Below are positions 51,203 to 61,408 of a DNA stretch of 64,000 bases, piece by piece. The DNA is taken from NCBI GenBank assembly GCA_022072405.1, contig JAJVHX010000008.1, forward strand, positions 156,154-220,153, read 5' to 3'. A program made the position numbers and the translations under genes. The notes beneath the pieces were generated by a model, which saw only the letters and a list, made by a program, of their open reading frames with translations, was not told the origin of the DNA and made no database searches. The stretch is from Phycisphaerae bacterium (lineage in GTDB: Bacteria; Planctomycetota; Phycisphaerae; UBA1845; CAIVHJ01). Every line of letters begins with the position of its first letter. Positions within the stretch are counted from its first letter, which is position 1.

Positions 51203-53551
51203 CTAGTTCAATACCGCTTTATAATTTGATACGGATGCAAGGGTGCCTTGATGGTCCGTCGCACCACTATGGTCCAGCATGGGCTGGTAGTAGCTGCGAA
51301 AGACATTTTCCAGCCCGGAGACTTCCAGAATCAGGCCGACCCGCCCATCGCCCAGAATCGCGCCGCCCGACACCCCGCGTAGATGCTGGAATTTTTCACC
51401 CAGAGTTTTGATCACCACCTGCTGCTGGCCGATTAGCTCGTTGACCACAATGCCCACTTCACGATTTTCGGTGATGGCAATGACGACCATTGCTTCGCAG
51501 GGGTTGATATACCCGTCCATATCGAATACCTGGCCCAGTTGTATCAACGGAATCAGCCGGCCGCGCACCGACAGCATCTGCCCGCGCTGCTGCACCGTGG
51601 TGATCATGTTGGGTGTCGGACGTAACGCCTGCTCGATAACGATGGTCGGGATGATGAATCGTTCCTCGCCCGCCCGCACCACCATGCCGTCAATGATCGC
51701 CAGCGTTAGCGGCAACGAGATAGTGAAGGTCGTGCCCACGCCGATTTCGGATTGGATTTCGATCTTGCCGCGTAATTCCTGAATGTTGCGGCGGACCACA
51801 TCCATGCCCACGCCGCGCCCGGAAATATCGGAAATGACCTGCGCGGTCGAAAATCCGGGGGCGAAGATCAGGGCGTAGGCCTGCTGATCAGTCAATTCCT
51901 GACTCGGCTCGATCAGTCCTTTTTCAATCGCTTTGGCAGTCAGTTTCTGCGGATTCAAGCCGCGGCCGTCGTCGCGGATTTCGATGACGATATTACCCGC
52001 CTGGTGCCGGGCGGAGAGGTAAACACGTCCGACCGGCTCTTTACCGGCCGCAGCGCGATCTTCCGGCCCCTCGATACCGTGATCCACCGCGTTGCGGATC
52101 ATATGCACCAGCGGATCGCCGATCTGCTGGATCACGTTCTTGTCCAGCTCGGTATCTTCACCGGCGAGGATCAGCTCCACCTGCTTGTCGGCTTTGCGTG
52201 ACACATCACGAACCAGGCGGCTCATTTTCTGGAACGTACCGCCGATGGGGATCATGCGCATGGACATGGCCATTTCCTGCACATCGCGCACAATTTTTCC
52301 CACCTGGCTCACATCTTTGATCAGTTTCGGATCACTGCCGATCAGCGTATGACCCGCCACCAGGGTCTGGGCCACCACCAGCTCGCCCACCAGATCCACC
52401 AGTGAATCCAGTTTCAGGGTGTCGATGCGAATCGATTGATCCGCAACGGTGGAACTGCCCGCTTTGGGAGCCGATTCCGCCGCCGCCGGGCGGGTCGCCT
52501 GGCTCACCTGTCGGGCGGTGGCCGCGCCCAGATCCATCAGTATTTCCCCGGTCTTTTTCTCCGGCGTGGTTGTTTTCTGCTTTTCGAGGGCGAAATCGAC
52601 CACTTCCGGGGCGGTCACCCCCATGGCGACCAGCTTCTCGCCGGTTTTCAGCGGTGGGGAGCCGCTGCGTTCACTGACCGCTTCTTCACCGGCGGCGACT
52701 CGGCGTAATTTGTCAATCATTTTTGCGACTGGTGGCTGGGCAATGACCCCGCCATGTGGTTGCGGAAGATAAGCAGCCACTTCGTTGATCTGGACCTTCA
52801 GAATATCCACCACATCGAAGACCAGATCGATCAACCCGGCGGTGATCTGCCGTTGACCCTTGCGACCCTGGTCCAGCAGGGTCTCCACTTCATGTGTCAG
52901 GCAGTTGATATCGCGCAGATTCAAAAAGCCGGCCATCCCCTTAATCGTATGAAACGGCCGGAACAGATCATTGACTTTATCCATGTGGTCCGGTGACCGC
53001 TCAACTTCCAGGACCGCAACTTCGATCGCCTCCAGATGTTCACGGGCTTCATCCACAAAGCCCTTCACATACTCAAGCTCACTGGCAGCCAGCAGCAGGG
53101 GTTCGGATGCGTATCCGCCCGGTAGCGGTTCTGATGCCTCTACTACGGGAACCGCCACGGATGAGGCGCAGGGCTGAATTTCTTCCGGAGTTGAAGCTGC
53201 TGCTGATGGGGCGCTATGTTCTGAGTTGCCGGCTGCTGGGGCGGGTGCATTTTCGATTCCAGCCCATAGTTGATCGAGGGCACTGATTCTGGTGGTTAGC
53301 GTGTTCAGTTCCTGCTGTGCGTTTTCGATCTCGCCCAGGATCAGTTGCTCAAGGGTCTTGGCGGCGGCGGTGATTTCCAGACGCAGTTCAGCTGGAGCTG
53401 AAGCAGCCGGATCGCCGGTGGTATCTACCAGCTGTTCACACCAGCCATGCATCTTGGCCAGCAGCGGCAGGTCGGTTAACTCCACTGCAGCAGCAGCCTG
53501 TTGCAATTGCGCTAACAGAGCATTGATCTGTTCGCCTGGGCCTGATGACAT
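51203..53551 (-). CDS. cheA: CheA histidine kinase
   Basis: About 782 residues, from the ATG at 53551 (GAGGAG six bases before it; an ATG at 53557 is adjacent). Hpt domain with phospho-His in FHTIKGMAGFL (near residue 205), dimerisation helices (~370-430, LVDLVGELVVAQTL), an ATP-binding domain with HMIRNAVDHGIEGPEDR, DDGRGLNP and GRGVGMDVVRRNI, and a C-terminal CheW-like domain. A low-complexity region precedes the Hpt domain. It is the first gene of the operon. Confidence 0.95.
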   Translation of the reverse strand: MSSGPGEQINALLAQLQQAAAAVELTDLPLLAKMHGWCEQLVDTTGDPAASAPAELRLEITAAAKTLEQLILGEIENAQQELNTLTTRISALDQLWAGIENAPAPAAGNSEHSAPSAAASTPEEIQPCASSVAVPVVEASEPLPGGYASEPLLLAASELEYVKGFVDEAREHLEAIEVAVLEVERSPDHMDKVNDLFRPFHTIKGMAGFLNLRDINCLTHEVETLLDQGRKGQRQITAGLIDLVFDVVDILKVQINEVAAYLPQPHGGVIAQPPVAKMIDKLRRVAAGEEAVSERSGSPPLKTGEKLVAMGVTAPEVVDFALEKQKTTTPEKKTGEILMDLGAATARQVSQATRPAAAESAPKAGSSTVADQSIRIDTLKLDSLVDLVGELVVAQTLVAGHTLIGSDPKLIKDVSQVGKIVRDVQEMAMSMRMIPIGGTFQKMSRLVRDVSRKADKQVELILAGEDTELDKNVIQQIGDPLVHMIRNAVDHGIEGPEDRAAAGKEPVGRVYLSARHQAGNIVIEIRDDGRGLNPQKLTAKAIEKGLIEPSQELTDQQAYALIFAPGFSTAQVISDISGRGVGMDVVRRNIQELRGKIEIQSEIGVGTTFTISLPLTLAIIDGMVVRAGEERFIIPTIVIEQALRPTPNMITTVQQRGQMLSVRGRLIPLIQLGQVFDMDGYINPCEAMVVIAITENREVGIVVNELIGQQQVVIKTLGEKFQHLRGVSGGAILGDGRVGLILEVSGLENVFRSYYQPMLDHSGATDHQGTLASVSNYKAVLN

Positions 53552-53557
53552 ATCCAT

Positions 53558-54051
53558 CTCCTCTTATCCAAACCACTGATCAGCATACTGATTGGCATAC
53601 GTTAGCAATGCCCATACTCCGAAATCTGATGTTGGAGTTCTAGGAATGGCTGGAATCCATGCAGAGTCTCGGATGGCTCACTTCCGACTTGTCGGCTGTT
53701 TTGAAAGTTCGGTTTAGGTGGGTGGCGCAGCGGGAAGGTAATCCCTAATTCGGTGGATGCCCATAAATAATTATTTTGTGCATAACAAAGTAATCAACAA
53801 TAGTGCTAACGCAATCCTAATTGCATAAGTGATGAATTTGAAACAGCTGACGTGCTGCCTGCCGATGCACCGCTCAATAGCACCAATATGGAATTATTTA
53901 AAGTTATGACGTATATCAAGTAAAGAAATAAAACTACCCTGTTCAAAGTGTGACAGGTCGTCGATAGAAGGTGGAGCGATGACCAGGCTGGGCCATTTGT
54001 TTCGCATCGTACAGATTCGGGTGGGAGACTGATGAAAAGTGAGGTTTTGCT
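53558..54051. other. Divergent intergenic region, no gene seen
   Basis: About 490 bases between cheA and the LuxR-type regulator. It should contain both promoters. The part from 53760 to 53940 is AT-rich. I cannot name a motif or small gene in it. Confidence 0.4.
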
Positions 54052-54357
54052 ATGCTGGAGACGACGGTCATGAATCCACTCCTGATGGAAGCGGTACAAC
54101 GATTGGGGCTGACTAATCGCCAGAGCGAAATCGTGATGCTGTTGAGCAAAGGTGGTGATATTGATGCGCTGGCCCGGGAATTAAGTATCTCGCGGGCGAC
54201 GATTCAGACTCATCTGGCGCGGATTTACACGCGGTTGAAAATTCGTGGCCGGGCCGAGCTGATGTCTATCATTCTGAGCGACGTTCTCACGCATTCCCCC
54301 AGGCAGCATGTGGGCACGTTAGAATCGCAAGCACCGGTGGCTGCTCTGGCATTTTGA
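54052..54357 (+). CDS. LuxR-type HTH regulator
   Basis: A 101-residue protein, essentially one GerE/LuxR helix-turn-helix: LTNRQSEIVMLLSKGGDIDALARELSISRATIQTHLARIYTRLKIRGRAELMSI. There is no receiver or autoinducer domain. It reads away from the chemosensory operon and could control it or itself. Confidence 0.85.
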   Translation: MLETTVMNPLLMEAVQRLGLTNRQSEIVMLLSKGGDIDALARELSISRATIQTHLARIYTRLKIRGRAELMSIILSDVLTHSPRQHVGTLESQAPVAALAF

Positions 54358-54389
54358 TCGTATCTCCCCACAGGAAAAGTGCGTCTGAT

Positions 54390-55610
54390 TTATTTCATCA
54401 TGGATGTCCGGGGCACGTGCTGATAGAGCGAATCGCGCTCGATCGGCTGGTAGCCAGCCTCCACAACCAGTCGCTGCAATTGCGCGACGGTCAGTTGCTG
54501 ATGGCGAGTACCCGCCCCCTCCCGCTTGGTGATGTCATACCAGACGACAGTGCCGTCGAGATCATCCACACCCCAATCGAGAGCCACCTGGGCCAGTTTC
54601 GGTGAATGCATAATCCAGAAGGATTTGATGTGGGGAAAGTTATCGAGCATCAGCCGACTTACGGCCAGCGTTTTCAGATCATCCAATCCGTCGGGCCCGG
54701 GCAGGTGGCGGAGTTCGCTGCCATCGGGGATAAACGACAGGGGGACGAAACAGTTGAAATGGGCAGCTCTGCCGGCCAGTGATTCGTCCTGAAAGTCACG
54801 CAGCTTCACCAGGTGCTGCACGCGCTCTTCGATCGTTTCGAGATGGCCGTAAAGCATGGTCGCATTGGAATACATGCCCAGTTCGTGGGCGGCGCGATGG
54901 ACATCAAACCAGCCTTCTTCGCCGACCTTGTTTTTATAGGCTTCATCATGGACCCGGTCGTCGAAAATTTCCGCTCCGCCGCCGGGCAGGCTGCCCAGTC
55001 CCGCCGCCCGCAGTTCTTCCAGCACCTGGCGGATGGTTCGTCGTGGCCGGCTGACGCGTGTGAAATGGATGATCTCGATGGCGGTAAAGGCTTTGATGTG
55101 CAGTTTCGGACAGACCGACTGAATACCCCGGCAAAGGTCGAGGTAATAGTCAAACGGTAGTTTCGGATGCAGTCCCCCGACGATATGCACTTCGGTGGCG
55201 CCATCTGATGCCGCCTGTTCCGCGAGACGCACAATTTCATCGACGGATAATTCGTAACTATCCGAAGGAGCCGCGGGTTTTAACCCGCGCGATGGTATCA
55301 CCGGAAGAATCGGTTCAATCCCGGAAATTTCCGCGCGGGCTGAAGCCCGCGGCTCATTGTTATAGGGGCGGTAGAAGCTGCAGAATTTGCAACGCAGCAC
55401 ACAATAATTGGTGTAATTGATATGACGATTGATGTTGTAAAACGTCTGCCGCCCGTGGCGTTGTAGCCGGACCTGGTTAGCCAGTTCACCGAGCGTGTGG
55501 ATGTCGCGGGTGCGGAAGAGGCGCACGCCATCTTCAAATGTCAATCGCTGACTGGACCAGACCTTTTCGGCGAGGTCGTTCAGTTCCGGGGTTGCTGTGA
55601 GGGTACTCAT
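54390..55610 (-). CDS. mqnE: Aminofutalosine synthase (radical SAM), with REP-derived insert
   Basis: A 406-residue MqnE/CofH-type radical SAM enzyme. The cluster is C70-x3-C74-x2-C77 (NYCVLRCKFC). Other family segments are EVHIVGGLHPKLPFDYY, AFTAIEI, GLGSLPGGGAEIFDDRVH and MLYGHLETIEERV. It joins 1-carboxyvinyl-oxybenzoate and SAM to aminofutalosine in the futalosine menaquinone pathway. Between residues ~85 and ~118, directly after the cluster, sits a ~34-residue insert encoded by two facing REPs (55268-55292, 55332-55355). The uninterrupted enzyme would pass from FYRPYN to YELSVDEI. The insert is near the active site, so activity must be checked. Confidence 0.87.
   Translation of the reverse strand: MSTLTATPELNDLAEKVWSSQRLTFEDGVRLFRTRDIHTLGELANQVRLQRHGRQTFYNINRHINYTNYCVLRCKFCSFYRPYNNEPRASARAEISGIEPILPVIPSRGLKPAAPSDSYELSVDEIVRLAEQAASDGATEVHIVGGLHPKLPFDYYLDLCRGIQSVCPKLHIKAFTAIEIIHFTRVSRPRRTIRQVLEELRAAGLGSLPGGGAEIFDDRVHDEAYKNKVGEEGWFDVHRAAHELGMYSNATMLYGHLETIEERVQHLVKLRDFQDESLAGRAAHFNCFVPLSFIPDGSELRHLPGPDGLDDLKTLAVSRLMLDNFPHIKSFWIMHSPKLAQVALDWGVDDLDGTVVWYDITKREGAGTRHQQLTVAQLQRLVVEAGYQPIERDSLYQHVPRTSMMK
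55268..55355. repeat. Inverted REP pair inside mqnE
   Basis: REP arms GAGCCGCGGGTTTTAACCCG (55268-55287, extending to 55292) and CGCGCGGGCTGAAGCCCGCG (55332-55351, extending to 55355) face each other across a 39-base spacer. The whole is in frame within mqnE. Confidence 0.85.
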
Positions 55611-55860
55611 GCTGGTCGATTATAGCACGCTGTATACTGGATCGCTGTCACCGCTTGAGTCACTATGCGCTGGTTGACGCTGCCCGCTGGGGCAGTGGTA
55701 GCTTTTCACCGAGCCGTGACCCTCGGGGAGCGATCTTCATTTTCTAACGTGTGAATCGGGTTTAATCGCTACCAATACCGCTTTGGGGAGGTGGATTGAC
55801 TAAATCGGCAGGAATGTTACATTACTCTATTCACGGTGGGTCGAGTCATAGGATGTCTAT

Positions 55861-55932
55861 TCCCCGATAGCTCAATGGTAGAGCGAGCGGCTGTTAACCG
55901 CTAGGTTCTAGGTTCGAGTCCTAGTCGGGGAG
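55861..55932 (+). tRNA. tRNA-Asn (anticodon GTT)
   Basis: Acceptor stem TCCCCGA/TCGGGGA, D-arm GCTCAATGGTAGAGC, anticodon stem AGCGG/CCGCT around CTGTTAA with GTT at 55893-55895, T-arm TAGGTTCGAGTCCTA, and discriminator G (55932). CCA is encoded at 55933-55935. It marks the left boundary of the integrated element. Confidence 0.97.
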
Positions 55933-55944
55933 CCAAAATTCAAT

Positions 55945-55960
55945 CCGCTGATTTCAGCGG
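55945..55960 (+). terminator. Terminator of tRNA-Asn
   Basis: CCGCTGA / TCAGCGG (7 bp, loop TT) followed by TTCTTGTTT. It lies 10 bases beyond the encoded CCA. Confidence 0.75.
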
Positions 55961-55975
55961 TTCTTGTTTAACGCA

Positions 55976-56005
55976 AGACCCCGTGGGGTGATCCCCTCGG
56001 GGTCT
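55976..56005. other. GC-rich hairpin near the element boundary
   Basis: AGACCCCG...CGGGGTCT with an inner GGGG/CCCC. Base composition rises and REP repeats stop from here. It may be the left end of the integrated element or a second terminator; I cannot tell. Confidence 0.4.
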
Positions 56006-56222
56006 CGTCGTTTCCGGCGTGTCCACGCCGACTTACGCCCGCCCGCACATTAACCCCGATTCTCCGTTTCGAAGCTCACCGCTCGGGGTTCGGGTGCAAC
56101 CGTTGGGTTTGCGCGCGCTCACCGAAAATGTCCTCTCCGAATTCTCCCGTTCTCCGTTTTTCGAGTCGCCTTGTTTAACAGCCCGGTTGCATCCGGGCAC
56201 CCGCTTCGACGTTTCGAACTCC

Positions 56223-56279
56223 CCTCCGGTAGGTATCCGACGAAAGCCGGATCAAGTGGTCCGGCGAAAGCGGATTACC
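56223..56279 (+). ncRNA. Structured leader element, fold 1 (copy A)
   Basis: CCTCCGGTAGGTAT opens a nested hairpin. GGTA pairs with TACC, ATCCG with CGGAT, then a GAAA/GAAA-type internal loop, then GCCGGATC with GGTCCGGC around AAGT. Copy D (63891-63961) begins with the same 14 bases and has a like-shaped hairpin with other stem sequences. Confidence 0.55.
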
Positions 56280-56280
56280 A

Positions 56281-56440
56281 GACAGCGGAATCGGCCGTGA
56301 GAACGGAGACCGTTGTGGGTGCCGACGGCATCGCCTTCGGGTGGTGTCGGACGGGCTCCAACGGTCTTCTCGACGTCAGGCCGATCCCGCCCCAGCGGCA
56401 TCCACGACGGCACCTTTACGCGGCCTCCCGCAAAAGGAGG
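56281..56440 (+). promoter_or_regulatory. Structured leader element, fold 2 (copy A), with Shine-Dalgarno hairpin
   Basis: CCGT-GAGA-ACGG (56295-56306) precedes GACCGTTG...CAACGGTC (56308-56315/56359-56366). Inside the latter, CCGAC/GTCGG and ATCGCC-TTCG-GGTGGT form a UUCG-capped stem. Downstream, CCTCC (56424-56428) can pair with GGAGG (56436-56440), the ribosome-binding site of the small gene at 56446. Fold 2 copy C is at 63127-63276. Confidence 0.55.
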
Positions 56441-56445
56441 ACCGG

Positions 56446-56667
56446 ATGCCGGACAACGAACACGTCCCCGCCTCACTTGAAGAGGTGATATCGGAAATCG
56501 CCACGATCCTGGCCAGAGGCTACATGCGCCACCGCAACGGCCGCCGACTTGCCCCCGAATCGGATACCGAGGCGGTGCATGTAGCGCAAGTCGAAGAATC
56601 TGAGGCGTTTACGGAGAAACGCCTTGATGTTTCGGGCCACCGAAGCCTTCATTCATTCACGAGTTAA
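56446..56667 (+). CDS. Small element-encoded protein
   Basis: A 73-residue protein opening MPDNEHVPASLEEVISEIATILARGYMRHRNGRR. The ATG at 56446 has AGGAGG six bases before it. The first helix-rich part could bind a partner; no family is recognised. It lies 67 bases before the DUF2924 gene. Its position in front of a DUF2924-recombinase pair is common for such elements. Confidence 0.55.
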   Translation: MPDNEHVPASLEEVISEIATILARGYMRHRNGRRLAPESDTEAVHVAQVEESEAFTEKRLDVSGHRSLHSFTS

Positions 56668-56734
56668 CGCCCTGAGATTGCGGTGCGGACGAACCGCCCG
56701 CCGGGGCGAAGCCCATGAACCAAGGAGGTTTCGG

Positions 56735-57267
56735 ATGGAAGCAACAACGTATCAAGAGGTCCAGGGGCTCTCCCGGATGACCGTCGGAGAACTCCGGGAC
56801 AAGTACCTCGATGTCTTCGGAGAAGAGACCCGCTCCTACCATAAGGAGTTTCTGCGCAAGCGAATCGCCTGGCGCATTCAGGCCCTGGCGGAGGGTGATC
56901 TTTCGGAGCGGGCCCGGCGCAGAGCCGAGGAACTGGCCAACGACGCCGACCTGAGAACGCGGGCTCCGCGTGATCCGGTCGCCTCGGGTTCCTCCGAGGT
57001 CAAAGCGAGAACGGCGACCGGTCGCATATCCCCGTCGCGCGACCCGAGGCTGCCTCTGCCCGGAACTCTGCTCGCCCGCGAGTTCCAAGGCCGCGACATT
57101 GTGGTCAAGGTCCTCGACAACGGCTTCGAGTTCGACGGCCGACGCTACAAGTCCCTCTCCGCCATCGCCCAGGAGGTCACCGGGAGCAAGTGGAACGGGT
57201 TCCTCTTCTTCGGTATCGCCGATGCCGCGGCCAAGGGCGGGAGCCGCAAACCCGAGAGGAGGAACGA

Positions 57268-57271
<4 letters not shown>
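56735..57271 (+). CDS. DUF2924-type protein
   Basis: About 178 residues from the ATG at 56735 (AAGGAGG seven bases upstream). The N-terminal ~60 residues (MTVGELRDKYLDVFGEETRSYHKEFLRKRIAWRIQAL) match the DUF2924 pattern. The C-terminal ~60 (GRDIVVKVLDNGFEFDGRRYKSLSAIAQEVTGSKWNGFLFF) look like the small DNA-contact domain often found with it. DUF2924 genes sit directly before large serine recombinases. The stop overlaps the recombinase ATG (ATGA, 57268-57271). Confidence 0.8.
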
Positions 57272-58880
<1,609 letters not shown>

Positions 58881-58884
<4 letters not shown>

Positions 58885-59312
58885 GGAATACCGCATCCGA
58901 CGGAACCGGTCTGAGCCGGTTGGAGATATCCTTCAGTTTCAAACCAAAACACGGCCGGAAGAACGGCAACGATCTCCGGGACGAGGATCGTTGCATCGAG
59001 CCGGGGAATATACCCCGCGTATCGAAGCTGATGGCCTTGGCGATCCGCTACGACAGGCTGGTGAGCCGCGGTGAAGTGCGTGATTATGCAGATCTGGCGC
59101 GACTCGGTTACGTGACGCGGGCCAGAATCACCCAGATCATGAACCTGCTCAACCTGGCTCCTGACATCCAGGAGGCGATTCTCTTCCTGCCCCGGACGGT
59201 CAAAGGGCGTGACCGGCTTCGAGAGAAAGAGGTCCGTCCCATTGCCGCAGTTCCCCACTGGGCGCGTCAACGAAAGATGTGGGCGAAGCTGACCGCCGAG
59301 CGGATGAGCTGA
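58881..59312 (+). CDS. HTH protein coupled to the recombinase
   Basis: A 143-residue basic protein with a helix-turn-helix around ADLARLGYVTRARITQIMNLLNLAPDIQEAILFLP. The start overlaps the recombinase stop (ATGA, 58881-58884). Such short HTH partners follow recombinases of this type and may guide direction or regulate the operon. No specific family name is certain. Confidence 0.7.
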
Positions 59313-59426
59313 CGCCCCCGCTCAGGGCTACCGGCCGCCACTCTATCCACCCGTCCGATCACCGATCTCTCTTCTCCTCACCCGCCAGCGATTCCTCAAA
59401 CCCCCTGATTCATGTACATTTTTCTA

Positions 59427-59455
59427 TTGACCTGACGCCTATCAGGTCGTATAAT
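59427..59455 (+). promoter_or_regulatory. Sigma-70 promoter with dyad operator in the spacer
   Basis: TTGACC (59427-59432), 17-base spacer, TATAAT (59450-59455): nearly perfect. The spacer holds GACCTGACGCCTATCAGGTC (59429-59448), a perfect 7-bp dyad with a 6-base centre. It would be covered by a dimeric repressor that blocks RNA polymerase. The next gene encodes a LexA-type protein. Confidence 0.8.
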
Positions 59456-59545
59456 ATCAGCCTGTAACGTGGCCGTAGTTTGCCCTGACCGGGCCCTGCG
59501 GCTGTTGGTGTTCGACGATAGCCATTTGGATGGTTGAGGATACAC

Positions 59546-60196
59546 ATGAGTCAAAGACCGCGAGGCAGACGCCCCGTTCAGGAAATAACCGAGCCGCAGC
59601 GCCGTACATTGAAGGAGATCCGCCTCTTCACGAACCGGCGGGGGTTCCCCCCGACCATGAAGGAACTCGCGGATATCCTCGGAATATCGCACGCCAGCGT
59701 CCACGGTCAGGTGAACCAGCTTGTCCGCAAGGGCTACCTGAAGCGCGAACCCCGGAAGGCTCGTGGAATTGCGATTATCCGCGAACCCGAAGACGACGTC
59801 CCCGATCTTGTGGCCGTCCCCATTATCGGCCGAGTGGCGGCCGGCCAACCGATCCTGGCCGAAGAAAACATCATCGGAGAGGTGCTGGTCGAAGGCGGGG
59901 TCGCCCGGGCAGGCCGGTGCTTCGCCCTGGAGGTTACAGGCGACAGCATGATGGACGCCGGAATCCGAGATCGCGACCTGGTGGTGGTGCGACAACAGCC
60001 CGTGGCGGAGAACGGTGACATCGTTGTCGCGTTGTTGGAGGACGAAGCCACGGTGAAGCGGCTTTATATCCGAGGCGAGAAAATCGAATTGAGGCCGGAA
60101 AACCGGAAGCATCGACCGATCCCCGTGGGGCCCGACGACGGACTCCGCATCATCGGCAAGGTCGTCGCCGTCAGGCGGCCCGGCTCGGAAACGTAA
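59546..60196 (+). CDS. LexA-type self-cleaving repressor
   Basis: A 216-residue LexA-family protein, from the ATG at 59546 (GAGG six bases upstream). The winged helix spans ~1-70 (RRGFPPTMKELADILGISHASVHGQVNQLVRKGYL). The cleavage site Ala-Gly is in RVAAGQPI, the nucleophile Ser in EVTGDSMMDAGI, and the general-base Lys in ATVKRLYI. It would cleave itself on RecA activation and derepress the element. The dyad in its own promoter is the probable operator. It may be a phage-type repressor rather than the host LexA. Confidence 0.92.
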   Translation: MSQRPRGRRPVQEITEPQRRTLKEIRLFTNRRGFPPTMKELADILGISHASVHGQVNQLVRKGYLKREPRKARGIAIIREPEDDVPDLVAVPIIGRVAAGQPILAEENIIGEVLVEGGVARAGRCFALEVTGDSMMDAGIRDRDLVVVRQQPVAENGDIVVALLEDEATVKRLYIRGEKIELRPENRKHRPIPVGPDDGLRIIGKVVAVRRPGSET

Positions 60197-60241
60197 ACGC
60201 CGGGAACGGCCTGGCTATAAAGAACAAGGAGGAAAGAACGA

Positions 60242-61408
60242 ATGGCGACGTACAATCTCAGGCGTTTTGCCCATGCCGACGGCCTTAAGGCCATCGCGCG
60301 TGAGCATTTATTGGCTCTGCTGAACCCTCACAAGCCCTACTTCGACGGCCGAGGATTGACGTTGCCGCCGCCATCCGCCTCCGACGGCATCGATTACGAC
60401 CAACTCGTCAACGTGCTCATGAACCCGGACACGGACACGCCGAAGGGACTGCTCGACGCACTCTATTTCGTGCACGAGATGGCCACGCCGGAAGCCATGG
60501 ACGTCCTCTTACAGGAGGCGGAAAACAACGGCATAACCCTCAACGGGAACCCGGACCCCACCGCGGCCGACGTGGCCGTTCAGGTCTACCTGCAGGACAA
60601 GGACCTTCTCGAGCGCAAGCACGCCGAGCAGTACCTTTTGAAGCCCCGGTCCTTCGAGTATTTTCAGACCGATACACATCCGATCCCCAAGTTCAAACAG
60701 CCGACAGCGAAAGCCCTCGTGGCTCTGGAGAAGGACCTCGACGATTGGTTCGAGAAGAAAAAGCGCGGACGGGGATCGAAGGTCTTCGTTTACCCCAAGA
60801 AGGATTCCGTGTGGTTTCTGGTGCGCCACGGTGATCCGTTGCGGCGTGAAGGCAGCCTCGACGGCGGTCAGGCTTCGAGCGTCTTCTACCGTCCCGAGAA
60901 ATACGACGTGCTGGTTTACGAACCGACCATCGGCGAGATTCGAATGCACGCTTGTGGAAAAGGGGAAAAGGACCTCTTCCGCCAGCAGTTCGGCCGCCAT
61001 GTGTTCAGCAAGGAGGATTTCTTCCCTGAGACCGGCAAATACACGCTCGAGCCGCTCCGGACCGACGGAGATGCCTCCGTCGTTTGCACGGACGTGGACG
61101 GCATGGAATGGGTGCGGCTCAAGGAGATTCAGTTTTTCTGGGGCGGCGCGGAGAAGGAGACCGAGATACGCAAAGCCAACGACGTGTTCGCCGCCTACGC
61201 CGGGCGCGGCCGCACCATGCCCCAGAAGGCACGGATCATCCGGGCGAGCTTTCAGGTGAAATTCACAGACTCCAAGACGGCCCGGACCGTGACCATCCGT
61301 CCATCGAACATCGCCCAGTACACCAGGGACAGTGACGCCTCCGTGGTCGAAGACTGGCTCACCAAGCGCGGATTCATCCTTGCCGAGCAGGAAGACGATG
61401 AGGAATAG
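60242..61408 (+). CDS. Unrecognised protein, LexA-linked
   Basis: A 388-residue protein starting MATYNLRRFAHADGLKAIAREHLL, with GGAGG before the ATG. I recognise no family. There is an N-terminal helical part, a basic DDWFEKKKRGRGSKVFVYPKKDSVWFLVRHGDPLRREG, a beta-rich centre and C-terminal VVEDWLTKRGFILAEQ. The product is soluble. It lies 46 bases behind the repressor and overlaps the next gene by 11 bases, so the three are one operon under the operator. Confidence 0.65.
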   Translation: MATYNLRRFAHADGLKAIAREHLLALLNPHKPYFDGRGLTLPPPSASDGIDYDQLVNVLMNPDTDTPKGLLDALYFVHEMATPEAMDVLLQEAENNGITLNGNPDPTAADVAVQVYLQDKDLLERKHAEQYLLKPRSFEYFQTDTHPIPKFKQPTAKALVALEKDLDDWFEKKKRGRGSKVFVYPKKDSVWFLVRHGDPLRREGSLDGGQASSVFYRPEKYDVLVYEPTIGEIRMHACGKGEKDLFRQQFGRHVFSKEDFFPETGKYTLEPLRTDGDASVVCTDVDGMEWVRLKEIQFFWGGAEKETEIRKANDVFAAYAGRGRTMPQKARIIRASFQVKFTDSKTARTVTIRPSNIAQYTRDSDASVVEDWLTKRGFILAEQEDDEE

